Of a DNA stretch of 64,000 nt, positions 53,543 through 63,200 are shown in pieces; position 1 is the first letter of the stretch; each line of letters starts with the position of its first letter. The notes below the pieces were generated by a model that did not search any database, was not told where the DNA came from, and saw only the letters and a list, made by a program, of their open reading frames with translations. Source of the stretch: Lewinella sp. IMCC34191 (lineage in GTDB: Bacteria > Bacteroidota > Bacteroidia > Chitinophagales > Saprospiraceae); contig NZ_QNQZ01000014.1 in NCBI RefSeq assembly GCF_003390935.1, positions 1 through 64,000 of the forward strand, written 5' to 3'. A program made the translations under genes and the position numbers.

Positions 53543-54712
53543 TTAATCCAGCGTTTTAGGTACGATGCGGAAGTTGTCGAAGGAGATGTCGGCATCCAGT
53601 GCATTTCCGCCGAAAATCAGAATGCGGGTCCAGTATCCTTCGTCGATCACCACGGGGGTAACCCCCTCATTGGAATAGGCACTAAATACCTGTTCCAGGG
53701 GGATCGCGACCGTTTCCCATTCTCCCTGACTGTCGTAGGGGGGTTGCCAAAAGTAGGCCTCGTTGACTTCGGACGGCAGGCCGAAGTTGAAGCGGACGAT
53801 ATTGTTATTGTAGGGCTTCACCGTGTTTACCTCGAATTTGAGGAAGTAGTCCTGGGGGTCCTGAATAGCCTCATCCGGAAAGTTGCGGGCCACCTCTCCT
53901 ACGGCATCCGCCGCGCCACCGGCGACTTCGGTCCATTCCCAGGCGCCGATCATTTTATTCACCCGGATGTAGTTGCCGTTGATCGACGCGGGGTCACCGG
54001 GACCTACTTCGGAGGGTTCCACGACGTAGTCGATGTTCCACCATCCCGTGAAGGGATCACTGCTCAGGATGATGTTCCGATCGTCACGGAACCAGAAGTC
54101 GGACTCGGTGGTACCGAAATTCGTGGAAACGCTGATCGGGCCGGCCTCCGCGCCTTCGGGTACCACGACCCGGAGTATCTGACCGTCCTCCGTCGTTGCG
54201 GGCAGCACCTCCCCTTCCAGGCCACCCGTAAAGGTGACCGTGATGGGTTCGTAGAAGTAGTTGCCGTAGATCGTGGCTACGTCACCGTCGAAGACGTATT
54301 CGGATTTCATCGAATTGATTTCGGGCTCGGAGATGTCCACCTCGAAAGCATAGGATAAACTGCCTCCGTCGGCAAATTGGAGCCGGATCTGATTCGTCAC
54401 CTCCGTGGGCACGTCACTGGGTACGGACACGAGAATGGATTGGTCGGTGACGTATACGGGGTTGAGGTCCGCCATGAGGTCGTTGAACCACACTTCCACG
54501 GTACCGCCCAGGTTGTTTCCTATAATGGCGACCAGGCTACCCTGAAAGGCCGATACCACCAGCGAATCCGACGCTTCGGGCGTAGTCACCCGTACGTACT
54601 CGATACTGGGTCGACCCCCGTCGATCAAATCGTCTTTTTCGCAACCCAGAAAAACGGCAACTAACAAAAGGGCAGTTGCTAAAATGAGTGTTCGATTAGG
54701 TAAGAACTTCAT
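53543..54712 (-). CDS. SGBP-B-like surface glycan-binding lipoprotein
   Basis: A 389-aa lipoprotein, lipobox FLGC (Cys24). Two IPT/TIG-like domains (about 35-210) precede a C-terminal binding domain (about 210-389) with VTPVVIDEGYWTRILIF and ADISFDNFRIVP. This resembles the SGBP_B xyloglucan-binding-domain family. Aromatic residues such as the W-rich TGWWNIDYV could stack on sugar. It follows susD by 18 bp on the same strand. The family name does not fix the ligand here. Confidence 0.8.
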   Translation of the reverse strand: MKFLPNRTLILATALLLVAVFLGCEKDDLIDGGRPSIEYVRVTTPEASDSLVVSAFQGSLVAIIGNNLGGTVEVWFNDLMADLNPVYVTDQSILVSVPSDVPTEVTNQIRLQFADGGSLSYAFEVDISEPEINSMKSEYVFDGDVATIYGNYFYEPITVTFTGGLEGEVLPATTEDGQILRVVVPEGAEAGPISVSTNFGTTESDFWFRDDRNIILSSDPFTGWWNIDYVVEPSEVGPGDPASINGNYIRVNKMIGAWEWTEVAGGAADAVGEVARNFPDEAIQDPQDYFLKFEVNTVKPYNNNIVRFNFGLPSEVNEAYFWQPPYDSQGEWETVAIPLEQVFSAYSNEGVTPVVIDEGYWTRILIFGGNALDADISFDNFRIVPKTLD

Positions 54713-54730
54713 GTTCTGATCTTTTGTCGC

Positions 54731-56413
54731 TTAAAATTCGTAGTCCACCGGCTCCTCCAGCAAATTGGGGGCCGAACTGATCTCGTTGATGGGGAGGGGC
54801 AACCGGAAGTTGGCCGAGGATGCGTTGAAGAAGCGGTTCGCGTCCCAGCTGATGTGCTGGATGGTCCACTGGGTGGGGTCGGTCGGATTGTCCGGTTCGA
54901 TGGAGTATAGCCCGCGGTCCTGATTGCCGATGACCTCGTAGGCAAATTCCGGATCGTAGTAGTGGATGCGCACCAGGTCGTACCAAAAGCGGGATTCTCC
55001 CGCGAATTCCTTGGCCCGTTCCTCGAGCAAGTCCATTTCGGAGACTTCATCCTCCACCGTCTGACCGGTGGCCCGCTCGTGTACCGCGTTGAAGTAGTCA
55101 AGGGCCATGGGATCGGTAGTCGCGTCGTCGTTGCCGATGGCCGCGTCCACGTAATTCAGGTACACCTCGGCCAGCCGCAGCATATAGGTATCGTGGCTGT
55201 AGTGCTGGGAGATGGCCTCGGTTGGGCTTAAGCGACCGACGACGTACTTTTTGTAGGCGGCAAAATCCACGGTGGTGGCCAGATCTCCACCCGGTTCGGG
55301 TACCGTATAGCCCACGGCAAGATCGCCGTTAGCGTCGGCATAGGGTAGTTCCGGATAATAGCCTCCGGGAAGCATGAACGTAGCGTGCAGGCGGCTGTCC
55401 ACCGTTCTACCCTGCAGGGTTATATCGTCTATTTGCTCGAACCCTTCGTACAGACTGAGCAACCAGAAGGTGGCACCCTTCGCTCCCCCCCAGCCGTCGC
55501 CGTTACCGAGGGCACCGGTCGGAGTAAGGTAAGCCGGTACGCTGTTGTTGCTGCCCCATTCCCCGGAAGCGAAGGCCCACTGCAGGGAAAACAGGGATTC
55601 GGCATTGTTATCGTAGGGTACGGTGAAGAGGTCCGCGTAGTCGGGCAGTAAAGAGGCTCCGCTGGATTCGATGACCCGCTGTGCATAGTACTTCGCGCTG
55701 TCCAAATAGGTCTGGTCTCTGTTTCCACCTGCTCCAGCTACCCCCGCACGGGTCAGATAGGTGCGGGAGAGCATGCCCTCCGCCGACCAACTGGTCACCC
55801 GGCCTTCCTGGGTACGTGATTCCGGCAGGTCCCGGGCAGCGGCCAGGTAATCCTGCGTGATGAATCGCCAGACCGATTCAACGGTATGGCGACGGACCGA
55901 CAGCGGGTCTTCCAGCAGATCGATATTGTTGGTGATGATCGGCACGGGGCCCCAGTTCATGACCAGGTGTTCGTAGGCCACCGCCCGCATAAAGCGGCAC
56001 TCGGCAATGGCGGTCCGGCGTACTTCCTCCGACAACTCCGATGATTCGCTCTGGCGAATATTCAGCATCGTCGTGTTGGCCTGGCCGATCACGTTGAAGA
56101 AGGCTCTCCAGGCCACTCCGTTATCAATGGTACTTGCCGTGGTCTTGAATTCCACGTTGTCCCGGTCATTCCAGGCGTCCAGGGTGGTTCCTCCCCGGAA
56201 ATCTCCGATGTTATACGAGGCCTTATCGTTGTAGTCGAACCACACCAGGTTGTAGAGCGTGGACGTAGCGGCCATTAGCTGCGCGTCATTGGTATAGAAC
56301 GACGCATCCGTCAGGCTGTCCTCCGGGGGGACCATGAGAAATTCCTCGGAGCAACTATATATCACCCCGCATAGCAAGCTAAGGGCAAGTGTTTTTTTAA
56401 GTATGGCGCGCAT
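54731..56413 (-). CDS. SusD/RagB-like outer-membrane nutrient-binding lipoprotein
   Basis: A 560-aa lipoprotein with Cys21 in IYSCSEEF. The SusD pattern is clear: the TPR helices at about 60-230 (with VRRTAIAECRFMRAVAYEHLV) and the C-terminal RagB/SusD region ending in the conserved FRLPLPINEISSAPNL. It forms the lid of the SusC barrel. It follows susC by 26 bp, as in all such operons, and precedes the two SGBP genes. Confidence 0.93.
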   Translation of the reverse strand: MRAILKKTLALSLLCGVIYSCSEEFLMVPPEDSLTDASFYTNDAQLMAATSTLYNLVWFDYNDKASYNIGDFRGGTTLDAWNDRDNVEFKTTASTIDNGVAWRAFFNVIGQANTTMLNIRQSESSELSEEVRRTAIAECRFMRAVAYEHLVMNWGPVPIITNNIDLLEDPLSVRRHTVESVWRFITQDYLAAARDLPESRTQEGRVTSWSAEGMLSRTYLTRAGVAGAGGNRDQTYLDSAKYYAQRVIESSGASLLPDYADLFTVPYDNNAESLFSLQWAFASGEWGSNNSVPAYLTPTGALGNGDGWGGAKGATFWLLSLYEGFEQIDDITLQGRTVDSRLHATFMLPGGYYPELPYADANGDLAVGYTVPEPGGDLATTVDFAAYKKYVVGRLSPTEAISQHYSHDTYMLRLAEVYLNYVDAAIGNDDATTDPMALDYFNAVHERATGQTVEDEVSEMDLLEERAKEFAGESRFWYDLVRIHYYDPEFAYEVIGNQDRGLYSIEPDNPTDPTQWTIQHISWDANRFFNASSANFRLPLPINEISSAPNLLEEPVDYEF

Positions 56414-56439
56414 AATTTCTATCGTTTACAGACGCGTGA

Positions 56440-59400
56440 TCAAAATTGTAGTCCGACGCTCAGCGTGTAGAGGGGGACGGACGGATACCGGCCGTTGTCG
56501 ACTCCTACCGCCTGGTTGCCGGCGCTGGCGTCGCGGCCTACGTAGGCTCCTATTTCCGGGTCGTAGCCTGAGTAACTGGTGAAGGTGGCCAGGTTCTGGG
56601 CGGAAATCGCCACCCGCAGGGACTGTACGAATCCGAGACGGGCCACCGTAGCTGCCGGCAGGTTATAGGCCAGGGTGACGTTCTTCAGGCGCAGGAAGGA
56701 GCCGTCCTCTACAAACCGGCTGGAGTGGCGCGAATAGTTGCCGTTCAAATCGGTGGCGTTGATCCGCGGCACGTCGGTTCCGGCGTTGACGATGTAGGGC
56801 TGTTCTTCCTCGTCCAATTCCACCCGCGCGAAATCGTACGCCCGGTTCAGCAGGTTGCGGCTAAGGTTGATATTATTGGGGTTGGTGGCCGCATAGGCGG
56901 TGTAGTTGTACACGTCGTAGTTGAAGGAGCCGGTGAACAGCACGCTCAATTCGAGGGACTTGTAGGTGAACGTATTCGTCAGTCCCAGCGATTGCCGGGC
57001 GTTCGGGTTGCCGATGAAGGTCTGGTCGTAGGAGTCGATGACCCCGTCGGGTTCTCCGTCCGGCCCGCTGATGTCGCGGTACTTCACGTCACCGACCCAG
57101 ATACCATCGGGGGAAACGGGCAGCGGATTGCCGTCGTTGTCCACCGGCAGGGGGCTGTTGTTGATATCCTCCAGGGACTCGTACAGCCCGTCCGCCTCGA
57201 AGCCGTAGAACAGCCAGGGGGCTTGCCCGATCGCGGACCGCTGGGTCCAGTTGTCCATCCACCAAGAGGTGCGGTCGAAAAAGCCGGAAGAGGTATTGAG
57301 GGACAGGATTTTCGAATCGACGACGGAGAAGTTGAAATCCGTAGCCCAGCTGAAGTTGCGGGTATTGATGTTTCTTGTTTGTAGCCGCACCGTCCATCCC
57401 TCGTTGCGGAGCGAGCCGACGTTCACGTACGGGTTGGCAATACTTCCACTTCCGGTTACGCCGAGGTAGTCGGGGTTAGCGGCCTCCGTCAGCAGCTCGT
57501 CTGTGTGCCGGGTGTAGTAGTCGAATTCCAGCTGAATCCGGTCTTCCAGGAAGGCCAGGTCGAGCCCGAAGTTATTGGTCTGGGTGGCTTCCCACTGCAA
57601 GTTGGGGTTAGCGTAGCGGTTCAGGGCAAAGCCGGTGCCCCACGGGGTCGTCCAGGCGCCCAGCGTGCCGTAGATGAAGCCGCCGCCGCCCTGGTTGCCG
57701 GTAAGACCGGTTTCGAAGCGCAACCGCAGTTCGCTGACGGCACCGATCTTAAAGAACGGCTCATTGGAGATGCGCCAGGCTACCGAAGCCGAGGGAAAAA
57801 CGCCCCATTTGTTGTTGGCGCCGAAGTTGGAGGAACCGTCCGCGCGGGCGGTGGCCATCACGTAATAGCGTTCCGCGAAGTTGTAGTTGAACCGGCCCAG
57901 GAAGGATTCCTGCGCCCACGATCCCTTCCCGCCGTCGACCGTTGCCGTTTCGGTATTCCCCAAATTGAGGTCGATGACTTCCTCGGAGACGAAATCGGAA
58001 ATTCCGGCTAACACGTTACGCCAGTTGCTGCGCTGGGCTTCGTGGACGCCCACTATGTTAAAGGTATGCCGGGTAGCGACCTGCTTGTAGTAGGAAATGA
58101 TCTGCTGAAAATTCCAGTAGGAACTGCTCTGGGAACGCTCCTGCAGGGTCGCGGTCGGTCTTTCCTGAAAACCGAACTGGTACTGCGGCTGAAAGTACAT
58201 TCCCTCGGAATTAGAAATATCGGCGTTTACCGCGGCGGATAGGGTCAGCCCGCGCCCCAGGTCGTAGCTGGCATTGAGGCCCAGCAGGGCCTGGCGCTTC
58301 ATGAGGTTGTTCGTGGTGATCTGGGCCAGCCCGATCGGGTTGGGCGGAAGGAATTGCTGGGCCGCCGAATTCTCCAGGTTTCCTCCCCCGTACGATCCGT
58401 CGAAATCCCGCACGGGAATATTGGACGTCATTTGCAGCGCGGTGGAAACGATGTTTTCCTGTCCGGTGATCAGCCGCGTTTCCGTTTGGCTGAGGTTCAC
58501 CTTCGAACTGAGCTTCAGCCGGTCCGTCAGTTGATTGTCCACCTTGACCAGCCCGCTGTACCGCTGGAAGCCGGAACCGATGGCTACCCCTTCCTGGTCG
58601 AATACCTCGCCGGAGATGTAGTAGGTCGTCTTATCGTTGCCTCCGCTCACGCTCAGGTTGTGCTTGAACATACTGGCGTTGTTGAAGAGCTCCTTCTGCC
58701 AGTTAGTTCCCGCCCCCAGGAGGGAAGGATCCTCAAACTCACCGGGAAGGGTCCCGCCCTCGATTGCGGTGTACTCCTTTGCCATCGCGGCGTATTCGCT
58801 CAGGTTCATGACGTCCAGATACTCCGGCTCCGCCTGCTGGCTGTAGGCGAAATCGTACTTGATGCTCGTACGGCCCGCCTGCCCGCTCTTGGTGGTGATC
58901 ACCACCACGCCGTTCGTAGCCCGCGAACCGTAGAGGGAGGCCGCTACCGGTCCGGTCAGTACCTCGATCGAAGCGATGTCCGAAGGGTTGATGCCCGCCA
59001 GGGGGTTGGCGGCACTCTGGGCACTTAACTCTATCTGATTGACCTGCATTTGCACCCCGTCCACTACGTAGAGCGGCTGGGTGTTGCCATTGATGGTACT
59101 GATCCCCCGAATGTTAACGGAAATGCCGCCGCCGGGCTGTCCCGTGTTCTGGGTGACCTGCACCCCGGCGGCCCGACCCTGCAGGGCCTGTTCCAGGGTT
59201 GGGTTGACGGTCCGCTCCAGGTCTTCGGTATCCAGAGAGGTGTGGGCCGTGACCAGGTCGGAACGCTTGATCGTGGAGTATCCGGTAACGACCACCTCGT
59301 CCAGCTCGGAGATCGCCTCGCTCATCGTTACGTCGATCCGGGATCGGCCGTTGACCTCAATCGTTTGCCGCCGGTACCCCAGGAAGGAAAAGGTGAGTTC

Positions 59401-59652
59401 TCCGTCGGCGGCGGTAGTGATCCGGTAGTTTCCATCCAGATCGCTCGTCGTGCCGCTGGTGGTGCCCTCGACCAGGATCGCGACGCCCGGCAGCGAAAGG
59501 CCTTCTTCGTCGATCACCGTGCCGGTAACGACGGTCTGTTGCGCGGACAAATTCGCACCCATGCACAGACTGACCAGAAAGAGGGCCAGACTGAAGGGAA
59601 AGTGGCGAGAACCGGTAAACAGGGAAGCGCGAATAGTGGAATTCATATACAT
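56440..59652 (-). CDS. SusC/RagA TonB-linked outer-membrane transporter
   Basis: A 1070-aa TonB-dependent transporter. The signal peptide ends near residue 37 (LSAQQ). A carboxypeptidase-regulatory-like domain (about 40-112, VTGTVIDEEGLSLPGVAILV) is followed by the TonB-box-type segment DEVVVTGYSTIKRSDL and the plug (about 125-250, with IRGISTINGNTQPLYVVDGV). The 22-strand barrel ends in the conserved YTLSVGLQF. It imports oligosaccharides with SusD. It starts the minus-strand operon, with a divergent hybrid sensor 559 bp away; two dispersed motif copies lie in that gap. Confidence 0.95.
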   Translation of the reverse strand: MYMNSTIRASLFTGSRHFPFSLALFLVSLCMGANLSAQQTVVTGTVIDEEGLSLPGVAILVEGTTSGTTSDLDGNYRITTAADGELTFSFLGYRRQTIEVNGRSRIDVTMSEAISELDEVVVTGYSTIKRSDLVTAHTSLDTEDLERTVNPTLEQALQGRAAGVQVTQNTGQPGGGISVNIRGISTINGNTQPLYVVDGVQMQVNQIELSAQSAANPLAGINPSDIASIEVLTGPVAASLYGSRATNGVVVITTKSGQAGRTSIKYDFAYSQQAEPEYLDVMNLSEYAAMAKEYTAIEGGTLPGEFEDPSLLGAGTNWQKELFNNASMFKHNLSVSGGNDKTTYYISGEVFDQEGVAIGSGFQRYSGLVKVDNQLTDRLKLSSKVNLSQTETRLITGQENIVSTALQMTSNIPVRDFDGSYGGGNLENSAAQQFLPPNPIGLAQITTNNLMKRQALLGLNASYDLGRGLTLSAAVNADISNSEGMYFQPQYQFGFQERPTATLQERSQSSSYWNFQQIISYYKQVATRHTFNIVGVHEAQRSNWRNVLAGISDFVSEEVIDLNLGNTETATVDGGKGSWAQESFLGRFNYNFAERYYVMATARADGSSNFGANNKWGVFPSASVAWRISNEPFFKIGAVSELRLRFETGLTGNQGGGGFIYGTLGAWTTPWGTGFALNRYANPNLQWEATQTNNFGLDLAFLEDRIQLEFDYYTRHTDELLTEAANPDYLGVTGSGSIANPYVNVGSLRNEGWTVRLQTRNINTRNFSWATDFNFSVVDSKILSLNTSSGFFDRTSWWMDNWTQRSAIGQAPWLFYGFEADGLYESLEDINNSPLPVDNDGNPLPVSPDGIWVGDVKYRDISGPDGEPDGVIDSYDQTFIGNPNARQSLGLTNTFTYKSLELSVLFTGSFNYDVYNYTAYAATNPNNINLSRNLLNRAYDFARVELDEEEQPYIVNAGTDVPRINATDLNGNYSRHSSRFVEDGSFLRLKNVTLAYNLPAATVARLGFVQSLRVAISAQNLATFTSYSGYDPEIGAYVGRDASAGNQAVGVDNGRYPSVPLYTLSVGLQF

Positions 59653-59801
59653 CTTAAGTTTCTCTAGCGAAAATGTATGGGACCGCGTAGCCCGGTCGGG
59701 GTAGTGAAATCAGCTGCAAAGGATGTTGCACCGTCGCCGGTGCACCGGCTCGCGGTCCTGGATCGTGACGTTACCGGCAACGGGTTCGGGGCGATCGGTT
59801 T

Positions 59802-59818
59802 GGGCGGCGAGCGCAGGT
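59802..59818 (-). repeat. Dispersed motif copy 11
   Basis: GGGCGGCGAGCGCAGGT (one base shorter in the CGG run), followed by AAAGG. It lies 150 bp upstream of susC. Confidence 0.6.
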
Positions 59819-60088
59819 AAAGGCGCCGTCGGCAAACAGGCGAGAAATACCCGATGGATTGACATGATTCCGTGCATGATCGTCTACAGTTGCATACGGC
59901 GTACCGAAAGCGGTAGGTATGAAGCAATCCCGGACGCCCCTTCCGGGGAGGGGACGGCTGGAGTGGATCAAATGTCGAATAGGGCCGGCTGGCCGGGCAG
60001 GGGGGTTCGTAACGGATAGGGGGGGTATTCGTTACACGGGCAAAACCCCAGGGTTTACGCGGGTTTCCGGTTGCGTGAAAAACCTTTT

Positions 60089-60105
60089 ACCTGCGCCCCG
60101 CCGCC
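60089..60105 (+). repeat. Dispersed motif copy 12
   Basis: ACCTGCGCCCCGCCGCC, with TTTT upstream. It lies 107 bp upstream of the proposed sensor start. Confidence 0.65.
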
Positions 60106-60211
60106 CGGCTTGTCTTCTTCGTGACTTCTGAAGGGTGGGTCCGAACCGCTGGATACAAGGTCGTATATTGGGTTGTCGTTCCGTCGATCACCCGCTGCAA
60201 AACGTATCTGT

Positions 60212-63200
60212 TTGTTCCCACGCTTCCTTTTTCGATGTCTGCTGGCCGCCAGCCTCCTGTTACCGGGCCCCTTCGCGGCGCAACCGGGCGGATCGCCCAT
60301 CATCGCCAGCTTTCCGGTGGATAATGTCCTTTCGCGTAGTTTCATCACCTGCCTGCTGGAGGATCACGGCGGGCACCTGTGGGTAGGCAGCTGGTCGGGA
60401 CTGCTGCGCTACGACGGCCATACCATCCGCCACTACCAGCAGGGGCGAAATTTGGACAGCGGATTGGTCACCAATAAGATCACCACCCTCTACGAAGACC
60501 GCCAACAGCGACTGTGGATCGGTACCCACAATGGGGGCTTCTACCGCTACGACCGGGAACAGGACCGACTGATTCCCTACCGTCGCGATCCCGATACGGC
60601 GAACAGCCTCAACCACGACAACGTATCGGATATTCTCCAGGACCGATTCGGTTACCTGTGGATCGCTACCGAAAACGGGCTGAACCGCTTCGATCCGGAT
60701 ACCGAGGATTTTACCCTCTACCAGCACGTTCCCAACGACCGGCGTACGCTCATCCACAGCTTCATCACCAGCCTGCACGAAGAGGAAGACGGCACGCTCT
60801 GGATTGGTACCGACACGGGCCTGAACCGGCTCGTACGCCAGGCGGACGGTAGCCCGGACTACTTCGTGCAATACGACCTCTCGCAGGTTCCCACGGAACT
60901 GGCCGAAGGTGGCACGACCTTCCTGCGGCAAAATTTCACCCTGGCCATTAAGAGTGTCGTGGACTCGCCGGGACATCTCTGGCTGGGTACGAAACAGGGC
61001 TTGTTACGCTTTCGCCCCGATTCGACCGCCCCCGGCGGCTTTGCGCTGAAGCTCTACCATCACCTGCCCGATGACCCCCACAGCCTGACGACCGACGATG
61101 TCGCCAATATCTGGCAGGATCGTCCCGGCGAACTGTGGGTGGGTACGAACGACGGGCTGAACCGGATGGACGTGGCGACCGGTCGGTTCGAACGCATCCT
61201 GGCCAACCCTACCCAACCCGGCAACCTGAACGACAACGTGATCATCGCGCTGTACGGCGGTACGGGGGGCCGACTGTGGATCGGCACGGAGGGCGGACTG
61301 AACTACATCGACCGCCGGCCCCGGCAGTTCGCCACCATCAATCCGACCGCGACGGAGCAATCCAACGACCGGAACATCTCGGCCATGACCACCGCATCCC
61401 GGGGAAATGCCCTGTGGCTGACCACCCGGGGTGACGGCCTGCACTTTCAGTCCTTCGACCCCGCCACGGGCCGGCACCGGCCCGCGACGACCTTACGCCT
61501 GCGCATGCGGGACGGCGGGGGTAAGGCCGGATTCGCCTCGGGAATTCTGCGGGATCGCGACGGTAAACTGTGGATCGCCACCCAGGGGACGGGCCTGATC
61601 GGTTTCCGGGAGGAAGACCTGCTGGAGCGCGTACGTAAGGGAAAGCGGGTACAGGAGCTCACCGCCGCCCCCGTACCGGCCGCGGAGGGCACGCAACTTT
61701 ACCTCATGTCCATCGCCGAAGGCAACAGCGGTATCTGGCTCGGGGCGTGGGACCGGGGGCTTTTTCGCTACGATGCGGATAGCAACCGGCTGATCAACTA
61801 CCGCATGACGCGGGATCTGACCCTGGATCTGGCCGCCAGCAATAACGTGCACCTCCACCTGCGTACGGAAGGGGACGTGGAGTACCTGTACGTCGGAACC
61901 CGGGGCGAGGGCCTGCTCAAACTCCGCTACCGGGCGGGGGCGGGCGGCCTGGACCTGATCCGGCAGTACCGCTACGCGCCGGGGCGGGAACGTAGCCTGA
62001 GCAGTAACTTTATTAATAGCCTTTACACGGATTCCTCGGGAGCACTATGGGTTGCTACGGAGAACGGCCTTAACCGGCTGCGGGACGACGGCGGGGGATT
62101 TGACAATATCGATACCGCAGACGGGCTGGACAATGCCTTCGTACAGGCCATCACCCAGGACCGGAACGGCGATCTGTGGGTCAGCACCAAGCAGGGGCTT
62201 TCGCGGATCCACCTCACCGCGCGGGATACCTCGGTGAAGAACTTCGGAACCAACAACGGACTACAGGATCTATTCTTTTACGACGATGCCGCGGTCAATC
62301 TGCCGGGTGGGCAGCTCGCCTTCGGGGGATCGCTCGGGCTGAGCTACCTGCTTACCCCTGACCTGCTGACGGATACGGTGGCCCCGCAGGTAGCCATCAA
62401 AGATTTTCGGCTGGCCAACCAATCCGTACCGGTCGGCGAAATGCCCGACGGACGCACGATACTGACCCGAACTATCGGTGCGACAGAACGCGTGGAACTA
62501 AGCCACCGCGACAATATGATCTCCATCGAGTTCGTCGGACTCAAGATCGGCGAGAGCCCCTTTTTGCGGTATGCCTACCGTCTGCAGGGCTTCCACGACT
62601 GGATATACACCGACAGCGATGCCCGGGTGGCCCACTATACCAATCTGCAGCCCGGCAACTATACCTTTTCGGTGAAGGCGGCCAACAACGATGGCGCCTG
62701 GAGCGACCCGGTCAGCCTGGATCTGGTGATCCATCCCCCCTTCTGGAAAACCACCTGGGCCTATCTGCTGTACGTAGCGGCGGCGGCGGGCTTGCTTTTC
62801 CTGGTCATCCGCTTCGTCCAGATGCGGGCCGGGCTGCAACACCGCCTGCAGCTGGCGCGGGTAGAGCGGGAAAAGGCGGAGGAACTGAACGAGCTGAAGG
62901 TCCGCTTCTTCACCAATATCAGTCACGAGCTACGCACGCCGCTGACCCTTATCCTCAGTCCGCTGGAGCAATTATTGCGCGAGGAAAGCACGAACGGTCG
63001 CCTACATAAAACCTACGCCCGCATGTTACGTAATGCCGGACGGCTGCACCATATGATCAATCAGTTGCTGGACGTGCAGAAGAACGATGCGGGCTTGCTA
63101 CGCCTGCGCGTGGCGGAGGGTAACCTGGTCCGTTTTTTGGAGGAGATCGTCCTGTCCTTCCAGAGCCTGGCAGACGAGCAGGGCGTGGCGCTCACCTCCA

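Larger units (their letters stand above)
59653..60211. other. Divergent PUL control region
   Basis: A 559-bp gap between susC and the hybrid sensor gene. Two copies of the dispersed motif lie here in opposite orientation (59802-59818 and 60089-60105), each oriented with the ACCTGCGC end upstream relative to its nearer gene. No clear TAnnTTTG box for either gene was found, and no small gene is supported. Confidence 0.5.
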
